Below are positions 1 through 10,329 of a stretch of DNA of 18,415 nt, in pieces. The notes below the pieces were generated by a model that saw only the letters and a program-made list of their open reading frames with translations, was not told the origin of the DNA and did not search any database. The translations under genes were made by a program, and so were the position numbers. The stretch is from Coemansia sp. RSA 1804 (lineage: Eukaryota > Kickxellomycota > Kickxellomycetes > Kickxellales > Kickxellaceae): NCBI GenBank assembly GCA_027578815.1, contig JANBTH010000390.1, positions 1-18,415 of the forward strand. The letters are read 5' to 3'. Numbering within the stretch: the first letter of the stretch is position 1; every line of letters starts with the position of its first letter.

Positions 1-1112
1 GGGCTGGCAGAGGCAGCCGTCGCCGAGGAAGCAAGCGAGGGGGTTCGTGCGGGCGAAGCGCCAGCAGCCGCAGAAGAAGGAAGCGACAGTCCGGCGGACT
101 GCGGCAGAACATCGGGCTTCGCAGCAAGCAGCGCCCGCGCAGGCTTCGCAGCAGCAGCAGCAGCAGCAGCGCTGTCGTCTTCGCTGAGGAGCGAGATGCC
201 GTTGCGCTCCAGGATCAGGCGGTACATGTCGCGCTCGCGCGTGACGGCGTCGATGTCGTGCTTGAAGCGCTTGTTGGAGGCAACCAGGTCCTCGTACTGC
301 GATGCGCGCCACTTGATCTCCTTCTGCCGCACCTTGTCCTTCTGCCGGAACTTCTTCTGCGCCCGCCGGTTCTGCTCCTTTCTGCGCTCCGAAGCCGAGA
401 GCTCCGCAAAGTTCGCCGGCATCGCGTCGCTGTCGGACTCGGCCTCGGCCTCGGCCAGGCTGTCGTGCTCCTCCAAGGCAGCAGCATCCGCATGCTGTTC
501 AGCGCCATTGCCGCTATTGCCACGGCGTCCGGGCGAGAAGGATGCCGAGCTGCTGGCGGGTGTTATGGCAGCTGTTCCCTGCAGCGCAGACGCCAGCAAG
601 TCGATGCTGGCAGCGTCAAGAGCGTCGGATGCAGCAGCAGCAGCGGTGGGCTCATAGTCGATCATCGCAAGCCCGTTGTCGGGGCTCGCAGGCTCGGGCG
701 TGGCAGCAAGCAGGGGCGAGGCATCCGACGACGCCAGCAGCAGCGCCGACGATGAGGCTGAATCGGTGCTGCTGCTTGCCGCGCGGAGAAGCGCCAGCTC
801 CTGCAGCGACAGGTTGCCCTGGCTGCCGCTGAGGTTTGTAAGCAGACGGCTGAGCACCGGCGACGTCGAGGCTGCGCCCGACTTGGCCAGCGCCGCTATG
901 ACGCCCTGCGTGGCCGATGTGATGCTGGCAAACTCCGACTTTGCGCTCAGCGCGCCCTTGCCCGCCAGAGAAGACCCGCCCAGCTGCTGCTGCTGCTGCT
1001 GCTGCGGATCCAGTATCTTCTTCAGCTGGTCGTCGTCCAGACTCTTTGGCACCGCAGCCAGCGCCGGCACCAGGCGGCGCAGCGCAACCTGTGGGAGTCT
1101 GCTCAGTGACAT
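1..1112 (-). CDS. bZIP transcription factor, N-terminal 370 codons (3' end off the left edge)
   Basis: A nuclear DNA-binding regulator is inferred. The frame opens at an ATG at 1112-1110 and stays open to the window edge. Residues 242-260 form a bZIP basic region (ERRKEQNRRAQKKFRQKDK) with the family's N-x7-R spacing (N248, R256). A short coiled-coil follows, with I266, Y273, N280 and I287 in one heptad register and L276, F283, V290 and Y297 in the other. There is no run of leucines, so the zipper is atypical. Residues 1-235 are low-complexity Ser/Ala-rich sequence with seven Gln at 37-43 and an acidic stretch at 214-230. Ala runs flank the domain, including eight Ala at 315-322. The NRRAQ..FR core resembles fungal Yap/Pap1-like or Cys-3-like basic regions, but I cannot assign a subfamily, so targets are unknown. 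The C-terminus and any later exons are not visible. Confidence 0.85.
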   Translation of the reverse strand, partial: MSLSRLPQVALRRLVPALAAVPKSLDDDQLKKILDPQQQQQQQLGGSSLAGKGALSAKSEFASITSATQGVIAALAKSGAASTSPVLSRLLTNLSGSQGNLSLQELALLRAASSSTDSASSSALLLASSDASPLLAATPEPASPDNGLAMIDYEPTAAAAASDALDAASIDLLASALQGTAAITPASSSASFSPGRRGNSGNGAEQHADAAALEEHDSLAEAEAESDSDAMPANFAELSASERRKEQNRRAQKKFRQKDKVRQKEIKWRASQYEDLVASNKRFKHDIDAVTRERDMYRLILERNGISLLSEDDSAAAAAAAAKPARALLAAKPDVLPQSAGLSLPSSAAAGASPARTPSLASSATAASAS

Positions 1113-2061
1113 TGTGCACTTTTTTGTTGCGCAAGGAAAAGGAAAATAGAATATAAAGAAGTCTGCTGTATAAATAATGTAGGAGGAGAGAGAGGAAGGC
1201 ACCACTATGTAAAGCGGAGCTGGGCGATATAAGGATCGGTAGCAAAAGGCGGTTAGCAGCTTCTATTAGATGGACACGCGTATCAATTAGGATACCGACA
1301 AGATAGCAAAACCAAGCTGTTTACACTGCCAGCCAAGGCGAACCACACTCATTTGACAAGACAATCAGCAAACGAGGTGAAGAAAAGAAAAAGTCAAATT
1401 ACAATAGCAAGGATAGTCCTATTTTCGGGTTATTGCGGAAACAAGAAGACTGAAAAAAGCGAGTCATGAAAAAATAATGGAGAGGACTGCCCCTTTTGTA
1501 TATATACTCTGGTGCCAACTAGTGCCTTGCGTTCTTTTCTGCCGTCTGTCTATTTTTCACTCGCCCCAACGTGCCAGACAAACACACCCCTTTTTTCTGC
1601 CAAGAGCGATGGGGGGGAGTTGAAGCGGTTGCTTGCCTTTTCTTGTATTCTCTTTTTTTTCTCCTGCAGATAAGCATTTTTACCTGCTCTTTTTGCGAAT
1701 GGCTGGCCAATCATCTGCCGCCATAGCCATGCGCCTCAGACAAACCCGGACTTTATTTTTTTTATTCCCGTCCAGGTTTTCAACTTTGGCTGAGAAACCG
1801 GAAACTTGTATTTATTTCTGGGTAAAAAAAAACCTTACCAGATTGATATAAAGTTCTTACGAGTTCTGTGGCTCTGGGACCTTGCCGCTTATCCATGTCC
1901 CCAGATGGGATCCGGATTGGTATATGCTACCACTTTCTATGCAATGCTGTCTCCAGGGATCCAGGATCCAGGTACACAAAAACATATAATAACAAATACA
2001 AAATAACCCTAAAAATGATGGATTCTAGGAAGCCCCGCTACAACCTCCCCCTCTCCGGCCT
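1113..2061. promoter_or_regulatory. Intergenic: bZIP promoter (minus) and 3' flank of the START gene
   Basis: No gene is supported here; the ORFs are short and overlap in several frames. Reading on the minus strand, the 3' flank of the START gene has AATAAA at 1816-1811 and more copies near 1757 and 1766, about 250-310 bases after the stop. For the bZIP gene there is a palindromic TATATATA around 1500-1507, a pyrimidine-rich tract (1182-1200 read as its complement) and a TGACTC core at 1466-1461. TGACTC is the half-site typical of Gcn4/AP-1 bZIP proteins, so self-regulation is possible but unproven. A short GGATCCA direct duplication lies near 1957-1972. Confidence 0.45.
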
Positions 2062-5000
2062 TCACAGCGACGGTGGTGAGCGGTGTGCAATGACCGCAGC
2101 CACCAGCAGTTGCGATACCCGCATGCCAATGGCCACGCAGACACAGCCGACCAGAAGAACCACGACCAGCGCCAGCACCGACTTCCTGGCTGTAGCAGTA
2201 GTATGAGGAAGTGGATGACTTGTTAGACCAGCAAGGGAGCCGCCAGTGCTGTGACTAATGTAGCTGCTTGGGTCTGCTGCTACTGCCCCCCCTCTTCTAC
2301 CAATCACCAGCCGGCGCACAGGAAGGAATACCGCAAACACGAGCCGCTTGATCGGGACCACTAGCCGGCCACCAGCGCTTCCTGCTGCCATTGGACCGCG
2401 GCGACGGCGATAGGCGGCGGGCGGGGTTTTGCCAAACGAAAGCGACGATGTGGCGATGAGGGGAGGAGACGGCTTGTGAAAGGGCGAACTAGAACTAGGT
2501 AGTGTTGCTGGGCTGCTGCTGTTGGCGGTATTATTATCGCGGATTGCTAAGGCGGCCGAGGCTGAAGCAGCCAGACACCCGGTGGAGGTGCTGCTGCTTC
2601 TGCTGCCGCTGTTGTTGCCAGCGTTGTTGCTAGAGACGCCAGCACCGATGCGCCGACGGAGCGCAGCGCCAAGAAGACCGCTGCCGCCAGCATCACTAGA
2701 CACGCGCCTCGCAGTGGTCATAACACCGCTATCGCCGTCATCCACAGCATCCGCTGCCACATGGCCACCGCCTCTGTTGCTATCCTTGCTGGTATCGCGC
2801 AGGACAACCTCGTCCGTATCGGAGGCATACCCAACAACACCACTACTGACACCACCAGCGGTATCCATGTGGTCGGATGCAAAGACATCGCACCCAAACC
2901 CCCCGCACTCGCCACAGGCGTTCAGGTACTCGCCGGCAGTGGTTGCTACAAACAGAAGCGACTCCCTGGACGGCCGCGCCCGGTGGACACGCAGGCGCTG
3001 GCCGTTGCACCACACTGCGGGGTAAGCAGTCTCCGTAGTAGCATCCTGCGTGATAATTCTGCTGGTCTCCCGAGAAGCCCTCGCAGGCGGTGGCACTTGC
3101 CGAATGACAACAGTGCACGACGCTCCTCCTCCCGCGGTACCCGACATCGCCGCGCTTTGCTTCAGAGCACGGGAAGAGCCGCCGCCGTCGTCGTCGTCGT
3201 CGTCAGGCGGGAGAAGCACCGTGCGAACAAGGAGCAGGTCGCCATCAGCAGCGGCAGAGCCCATCCTCCTCGCAGCCTGCTTCTGCTCCGTGGCCTGGTT
3301 GCGCCTGAGGAAGACATAGACGGCCAGCCGATGCCACCCGTCGCCAGCGTCGCCAACCCACCTGGCCGCCGGAATAGCGTCAGCAGCAGCAAACGCAGCG
3401 CTGTCCGTGCTCGCAATGGGGCGCGCATTTTCCGACGACGCCGAGGATGACGCTGACGAGGTTGTGGATGGCACAAGGCTCGTGGCCACGCGAACGTCAA
3501 AGCCATGCGGGAATCGCACAGCAGCAGCGCGGCCGCTGATGGCAATGTCGGAAACAACCGGAACAAGCCGCAAAGACCTATCGCTAGCAGCGCCCTCGCC
3601 AATCGCATCGCTCGAGGATGGCGGCGATGCCGGGGACGACTCGGCGTCCGAGAAATCGCCGACACGCTCCTCCTCGTCGTGGTCTTTGCGTAAGCTGCGA
3701 AGATGCGCCAGCGCGCCAGCCGCTTCCGGAAACACTGGCGACGGATGGGCGCCGCCGGGTCTGGCGCGCCCAGACGCAGCAGGCACGCTCATTGCAACAA
3801 CAGCAACATAGGAGCTGCCGCTCGCTCTGCCAGCGGCGGCCTCGTGCACAACCCGCGCGGCATCGAGCGGCCGGTAGAAGACCAGCCGCCGACCGTCGAC
3901 GGATTCGCGCGAGACTTCGGCAGCAACCGCAGCGCCAGCAAGGTCGGCGGGCCCAGCCGCCCAGCGGGGCACCGCATGCCGGAGTCGCGACGGCGCCCGA
4001 AGCATCGGCCACAAGCGCGGGGCCTGCAGTCGGGCGCGGATCCGCGCAATGTGCAGCTCCGGAATGCGCGCCGACACCGCGCGCCGCAGCGGCAGCGGCA
4101 TGGCGCCGGCCAGATCCAGGCAGCACGCAACGGTGATGCGGCACGACGGCAGCGGCAGCGGACGGCCCGCCACCACGCGCTCGAACGAATCAACCGGATC
4201 AACGCGGATCGCGTAGAGCGCAACGTTGGCGCGCACCGCGGTGGATAGCGGCTGCGACCCGGGAACGCTGGCCTCCACCAGCGTGAACGTCGGGTCGTGG
4301 TAGTCGCCCAGCGCAGCGGAGCTGTTGCCGCAGCCGCCAGCCAGTGCGCCGACTCTGGCTGCTGCTGTCGTTTCGTGCGTCTCCTCCCAGTTGCGCAGCC
4401 GCCGCCGCGTAGGCAGGAACGCGGCGCGCTCGACTGCGCACACAGTCAGCGCGTCGCGGCGGTCGCACAGCAGCGGCGCATGCACGCCCGAGTAGTACAC
4501 GCCGACTCCAGCTCCAGCTCCAGCCCCGCCCGCCGAGTCCGGAACGTACTCCAGCTCGCGCCGTCCGGCTCCGGCAAACAGCTCGGTGTCCCAGTCCGCG
4601 CGCTCCCACGGCTGCAGCAGCAGCTGCGCAACAGTGCTGGCGCCAACGCCCTGCAGCACATCGGTTGCCACGGTGACCGGGATCTCGCTGTGCAGCTCGC
4701 CAACCGTGCGCTGGAAACACGCCGCGTAGCTGCCGTTCGCCTTGTTACTGTTGCTGCTATTTGCTCTGGTCCACCGCAAGGCTTCTTCGTCGGCCACCGC
4801 CGTGACCAGCGACGCAACCGACCGCGCATCGCCGCCGCTTCCATAGCTACTGCCACTAGTGCTGCCACTACGCCGCATGCTGCTGGCCAGACGGCTGCGC
4901 GCCGACTGCGGGTCGCCCAGCTCGAACTCGACTTCGTGCCGAATGCGCGCAAAAAGCCGGGTCATTATCGCAGCGAACTCGTTGGGCGTTGCCACGCGGT

Positions 5001-5389
5001 TCTGGTGGCCAGCCGCAAGCACCGAGTACTTTTCAATCGCAACAGATGGAGCCGAGGTCGGGGTCGAAGACGGAGTCGGAGCCGAGGGATACGCGGCATG
5101 GCCGTGGTTTTCGGCCGGCGGCGGCTGCCCAGACGCAGCCGGCAGCTCCTCGTGCTGCTGCTGCTGCTGCTGAGGCGGAGCCGGGTCGGGCAGGCGCTCC
5201 AGAAACAGATGCTCATCGACGTACGGCGGCTCGCGCACAAGCCGAGCCGCATCTCGGGAAGCAACCGACTGGCACCGCGCATAGAACGCGCGCCCGCCGC
5301 CGCCGCCGTCTCTCCGGAGATACCGAACGCGGGCATCCGCCGCATTAACCGTGATGCGCGGCGGAACAACGGACCACTGCGCGACAACA

Positions 5390-5433
<44 letters not shown>

Positions 5434-8400
5434 CTTTGGCGACAGTCTGGCAACAGCGCTGGCAGCGGCAGGAGACGCGCCAGCCGCGGCACCATTCGAT
5501 GCGCCAGGAGGCGGCACCAGCGACGATGAGACAGGTTTCGCCGATACCGCAGGCGAACCAGCAGCGTCGCCACTCTGGCACCGCGACACAGTCAGCCGCA
5601 CGGTCGGCCACGCCATGAAGACGCCGTCGGCGTCGGATCCATCGACCCGCGGCAGCAGTTGCGCGCGGTGATGGCTGACACGCACGCGCGTGGCATGCGG
5701 ATCCGACTCCGGATCAACAAAACACGCAACCGCCGACGTCTCGTAGAACGGCTCCACGGCGACTGCAACCACCGCGCTGCCATTGCCATTGCTGTTGCTA
5801 TTGCCGCTGGTGCGGTTGTGTCTGTGCGCCCAGATGCGGTGTTCGATCCGCGCTTCGATCTCGACGTACTGGTTCTGATCCAGCACCTCGACCGCCGACG
5901 CCCTCCTCTCCAATCCAGATCCAGATCCCCATCCAGCCATCCGGTACTGCACCTGCACCGAGTCGTCGGTAGCCTCGGTGCTTACAATGTTGGCGTTGCG
6001 CGACCACATCACGGTCGGGCGCGCGCCGTGCTCGTCCAGATGCCGCACAACACGGAGGACATCGTTGCAAACGGCGTCCTTCAGCGCAGGCAGCAGCATT
6101 GTCTGAAACACCGCCGACTCCTCCTGCGCAGCCGCAGCTCTTGGCACTGGCGGTGGTTGCGCTGGCCCAATCCCCAGTGCTGCGCCCATGCGCTTGAATC
6201 CGTCGGCCAGCTCGTCGCCAACGGCTGCTGCTCCGCTGGTGTTTGGGTTCAGCCAGCCGCGCGGGTTGTACCGCAGATAATGCGTGATCCTGACGGCGTG
6301 CTGCTTGCGTCGCTGGTTTTCAAACTCCGCGTCAAGCGCCAGCGATCCAGTGGTGGTTGTGGAAGAGGCGTTGCCGCTCGGATCTCCGCCGCTGCTTCCG
6401 TTTCGCCTGTCGCCCTCCGCCGCACCATCGCCCACCTGATGCTGCTGGTTCTGGTTCTGCAGCTGCTGGAGATTCTGCCGAGACCCTTTGCCTCCCGCCA
6501 GCGCTGGCATCGCCGATGGCGGCGGCATCTTTGCCTTTTCCAATCGCCAGGCCGACAGCCCGAGCTCCGCACGCACGGTGCCGGAAGACGACTCCGGCGC
6601 GCCCTGCGGCTTGCCGCCGCCAGCTAGAAACCCATCAACGGAACATTCGGCCACATCGATCCGGTTGCTGCGTCCGCCCACCGTCCACGCCCGACACACC
6701 ACGGCGTCACGTGCGGCGGTGGCCCAAGTTCCCGATGTCTTGCGGTAATGCAGCTCGGCCGTTGGCGCTATTTGCTCAAGCGGCATCGCGGTGGCCCACA
6801 GTCCCGAGACTGGGCGCTCCTCTCCTCTTCCTCCGCTGCCCAGTCCGAGGACGCTGAATACGTCGAATATCGTCCATCCCTCGATCAGCGCCTCTGCTCG
6901 CAGAACGGTGCCGCTGAACGCTACCGTGGTTTTGTCTGTGGCAGCAGCGCCGGCGCTTGCGCTGCTGCTGCCCAGCGTCTCGTTGGCGTCGCTGTCGCTG
7001 TCGGCAGACCGCAGATTCTTTTGCTGCTGCTCCTTCTTTGCCCGGATGTCAGCGCGGGAAACGGTGATGCTTCCCGCCGCCGATGTTCCAAACGAGCTCC
7101 ACACAGGCGAAGGCGTACTGGATGGCTTGACCACCTGTCTGAACCGCGCAAACGGGATCTCGCAAACGCAGGCCATATCGTCAACAATACCAGCCGCTCG
7201 GGCTGCTGCTGTTGCTGGTATCTGGTTAGTTGTCTGCAGGTCATTGATGCTCATTTCGGCAGCACTCTGCGTGCCGCCACCACCGCCATCTTCTTCCTCC
7301 TCCTCCTCTTGGGCACCCATCGCAATGCCGTCAACATACCCGTCGGTTGCACTGCCGCCCTGTGCAAAGCCATCCGGCGTACCCTCTTCCATTTCCGCGG
7401 TTTTCATCCGAAGAGCAGCACCGCTGTGCTCAGAAGTTGCGGTTACAAGCAGATGAGGAGACAGCACTGGCACGACGGCGGTGGACTCCGAGTCCCAGGT
7501 AGGAGCGACGTTCTCGCGCGCCGCATCTTTGCTATTGCTGTTGTTGCTGCTATTGCTAGCTGCTCTGGGCTTGGGTCTCAGCGATGAAACGTATGCGGGC
7601 GGATCGAGCGTGAAGGGCGTAACTTCGGCGCTAATTCCATTGACAACCACCCCGGCAGCTGCTATTTTGCTATTACCGCTGCTGCTGCTGCTGCTGCTGC
7701 TCGCGCCCTTGCGCACAACAACGCTGACACGGTATGTTTTATCTACAGATTCGCCAGCCAATGCGCCAGAGGTTGTTGCTGTTGTTGCCTCTGGCCTGTT
7801 GCCGTTTACCACGATCTCTGGCACGCTCCCACCACCAGTCACTATATTGTTGGTGCTGGTGTTGGTGTTGGTGTTGTTGATTTCGGTTGACGGTAAATTA
7901 AGTATGCGCACAAGGTACCTGAGCCGCGATCTTTTGTGCGAAGCAATAGAAAAGCAGCGGACGAGCTGCATAGCCGCGAGTTCGGCAACCACCTGCTGCT
8001 CGCAATGACGATGGCGACGATAAGCCTTGGAGTGGATGCCAGGGCCACTGCTATAATGGTGATCTGCCGTCGACGATGGTGGCTGGGAGATTCCCTTTCT
8101 TGCTCTTCTCGCCATCATCGTGGCAACGTTGTCGCGACTGAGACGCAGCTGCGACTCGCTGAACAGCTCCGGAGCAGCCGCCTGCATCTCCTTGATCGAC
8201 GCGTACAGGTGCTCGGCGCTGGTTAGTCCCGAAACCGACAACGAGATATCAACACCCAGGCCCTCCATCCGCCACCCAGACGCATCCACGACGAATTCAA
8301 GCACACAGCTGCCTAGCCGCGCCCGAGTGACAACCAGCGCCAGCTCCTCGCCGTCCCGCACGATGCCGCCGGCGTGGGTGCCAAAGGCGGATGATGCCTC

Positions 8401-9883
8401 GCTCTGTCGTCGCTCGAACGAGCTGGACAGGTACGAGGTTAGCGTTGACACCTTGCGCGCGTGAAACGAGGGTGGTGGGGATACAGAGGATGCCGCTGCT
8501 GTGCCGCTGTGGAAATGGTGGCTATGGTGGTTGTGATCATGGCGGTGGTGGGGCTTTGTGGGCGAGGCTGTTTCCAGATCAAGGATGCTGGCAATGATGG
8601 GCTGGCCAACAGACTCTAGCGCCATGCTTTTGCTCTGCACCAACGGCGGAGGAAGAGAAGAAGTCGCCCCAGCCGCTGCTGCTGCTGCGTTAAGCGGAGG
8701 CGAAGCGCACATAACCGAGTACGAGACCTCCCACACGGGAGTGTCGCCCGCCGGCGGCCGATGCCACTCGCTTCGGTCGATAGAAATCGAGGGCCCGATC
8801 CGCGCAATGCGCGGCGGGGCTCCGTGGAGCCGCAGGTGCGCAACAAGCGAGGGGATCAGGTTCGCTGCCGCGCGGCATGCGAGGGCATTGTTCGATTTCC
8901 ACGACGAATCCAGGTCAAGATGCAGAAAGCAAGTGACTTGGACGCAGACACGGGGCTTGGCGCGGGACGACAGCGATGGCGATGGCGACGAGTGCATCAG
9001 CTGCTGCTGGTGTTGGCTGTTGCCAGTATAGTGAGAAGAAGATGGAGGGGGGGGAATGGCATCGATAGACGGTGTGACGATCTCCACACACCAGGCCCAG
9101 AGCGCCGAGTAGGCGCGCTTAAACGGTGCGCGCTCACGCAGGTACGCCGGATCATCGTGCGTGGTAGGAAGCGATGTGGAAACGTAGACAACGGTAGTCG
9201 GGTCAACAAGCGAGGTCTCAACCATCAGCATATCGCGCCTATGGGCAAACTCCTTGGACTGTCCCGGAGCAGGATTCCGCAGTTCCGTGCGAGTAATACT
9301 GGTGTTCGCATCGAGCATCTCGAGCGTATTGCACGAGCGCACGTAGTAGTTCCACATACTGCGGAGCCCGGGACACTCGAGCACCGCCTGCCAGTCCCGC
9401 AGCTCCGAGAGATACGCCGAGAACGGACCCTGCGTATCCCTACTTGTTTCTGGATCCAGCGGAATCGATGCTGTCATTCTGTACACCTCGCCCCCAATGC
9501 CCGGTGCTACTGTATCGCTTTCTGTGGCTGCCGGCGGAACCGACGGTGCTTCTGCTGCTTCGGTTGGTGCGGGCATCGGCTTCTTGCCAATATGGACATC
9601 GACGTCACCGCCGGTGCTAGTGGCGCCCAGTGCAAGCCCGCTGGCCGGCGTCACCGGCTGCCAGCCCTCGGGCGACGACTTTAGCGCGACAAAGCGGTTG
9701 AGTGCGCGCGAAAGCACCCGGACCTGGCGTTTGCGCAGTCTACAAAGGGTTGGGTTGAGAAAAGGACAGACATTAGAAGGTCAGTGGAGGGGAATGCATG
9801 TGGGATGAGGAAAGATAGAGCTCTGTGGAATGCAGCATTGGCAACACGTACTGGGCTAGGTCGAGGTCCACCACAGCGTCCAT
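2062..9883 (-). CDS. Giant tail-anchored protein with three START-type lipid-binding domains (two exons: 9883-9852 and 9739-2062)
   Basis: A lipid-transfer or lipid-sensing protein at a membrane is inferred. The predicted length is about 2569 residues. Exon 1 (32 bp) starts at ATG 9883-9881 and encodes MDAVVDLDLA plus two bases. The large exon has no upstream ATG in frame, so a spliced start is needed. START 1 lies at about 22-320 and shows the family's early Gly-Trp element (SSPEGWQPV) and a core around 135-153 (LRSMWNYYVRSCNTLEML). START 2 lies at about 870-1208, with a helix at 956-975 and the family's closing element THYLRYNPRGWLNP at 1163-1176. START 3 lies at about 1665-1916, with WERADWDTELF near 1722. 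Each is followed by a beta-rich region. Low-complexity linkers include a His-rich segment (about 408-422), polySer, polyGlu, 14 Ala (1448-1461), polyGln and polyAsp. An FFAT-like DFSDAES lies at 2039-2045 and a CGECGGFGC cluster at 2286-2294. One membrane segment at about 2531-2550 sits near the C-terminus, with a basic, hydrophobic stretch before it (about 2469-2491). Domain borders are judged by eye. Unseen introns in the low-complexity parts are possible. Confidence 0.75.
5390..5431. repeat. (GCT)14 trinucleotide tract, translated as 14 Ala in the START protein
   Basis: There are exactly fourteen uninterrupted GCT units on the plus strand. On the minus strand, in the START gene's frame, these read as GCA codons (Ala, residues 1448-1461). 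The other minus-strand frames would give polyGln or polySer. It sits in a linker between beta-rich region 2 segments and not inside a START fold. A perfect run of this length is likely to vary in length between strains. Confidence 0.95.
9740..9851 (-). other. Spliceosomal intron in the START gene (112 bp)
   Basis: On the minus strand the donor is CA|GTACGT at 9852/9851 and the acceptor is TTTGTAG|A at 9740/9739. A branch-point-like CTAAT lies near 9775, about 35 bases before the acceptor. Removing the 112 bases joins exon 1 in frame (codon CA+A, Gln) to the long exon. The join gives an N-terminus reading AQLRKRQVRVLSRALNRF, which continues smoothly into START 1. In the long exon's own frame there is a TAA just upstream near 9775 and no ATG before an internal Met about 65 residues in. 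Confidence 0.65.
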
Positions 9884-10329
9884 GGACGAAGCTTGCTGTA
9901 TGCGTCCGTAATTGTTGTTAGTTGTTCCTTCGTGTATGCTGTGTGTGGGGAGGGCTCTGCGAACAACTGAGAATGAATAAATGAATGAATGAAAGGTGGT
10001 CAATGCTGCAATGTGAAAAGGAGTATTACAATATTAGTATACAATAAAGCAAAATGGGGAATTTGGACAAGAAAACGAATGAGCTTTCTTGCATCTTTGC
10101 AGAAAGAGAATGAACTTATGCAACCAGAAAAAGAAGTGAGGGGGAGAAAAGCTGGTTTCCAACCAGATGGATCTGTCAAGTGGTCAGAGCAAAGTTAATA
10201 AAAAGTCACGCAGAAAGAAGTTTAAAAACAGCCGACACAAGCGCTGTGTGTAATCACGCCATATCACCACCACATATAATGTTTAATGGAATTATAATTT
10301 CAGATCAAGAAAAGGAAGAGATGGAAGGC
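9884..10329. promoter_or_regulatory. Intergenic: START gene promoter and 3' flank of the SDR gene
   Basis: Both neighbours are on the minus strand. The first 100 bases or so upstream of the START ATG hold no earlier ATG in its frame, which supports the chosen start. An ATTAAA-type poly(A) signal for the SDR gene lies on the minus strand near 10285, about 45 bases after its stop. The rest is AT-rich and has no supportable gene. Confidence 0.45.
9971..9994. repeat. GAAT/ATGA microsatellite
   Basis: This is an imperfect run of a 4-base unit (GAATGAATAAATGAATGAAT and on), about 90-110 bases upstream of the START gene's start codon. On that gene's sense strand it reads as TTCATTCATT. It probably lies in the 5' leader or core promoter. 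Confidence 0.85.

Noticed and set aside
652..1245. 197-codon minus-strand frame overlapping the bZIP start
   Set aside because: It overlaps the bZIP exon in another frame and has no domain. The bZIP frame contains a clear basic region.
1957..1972. GGATCCA direct duplication
   Set aside because: Only two short units in a 3' flank. No sign of an attachment site or array.
4297..5529. 410-codon open frame on the plus strand, and many others over 2500-9700
   Set aside because: All lie antisense to the START gene and have Arg/Ala/Gln-rich shadow composition. The minus frame carries the START motifs.
9773..10003. Separate 76-codon gene upstream of the START gene
   Set aside because: It begins at TTG. 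Its only internal ATG is the START exon 1 start, and the rest is the intron read through.
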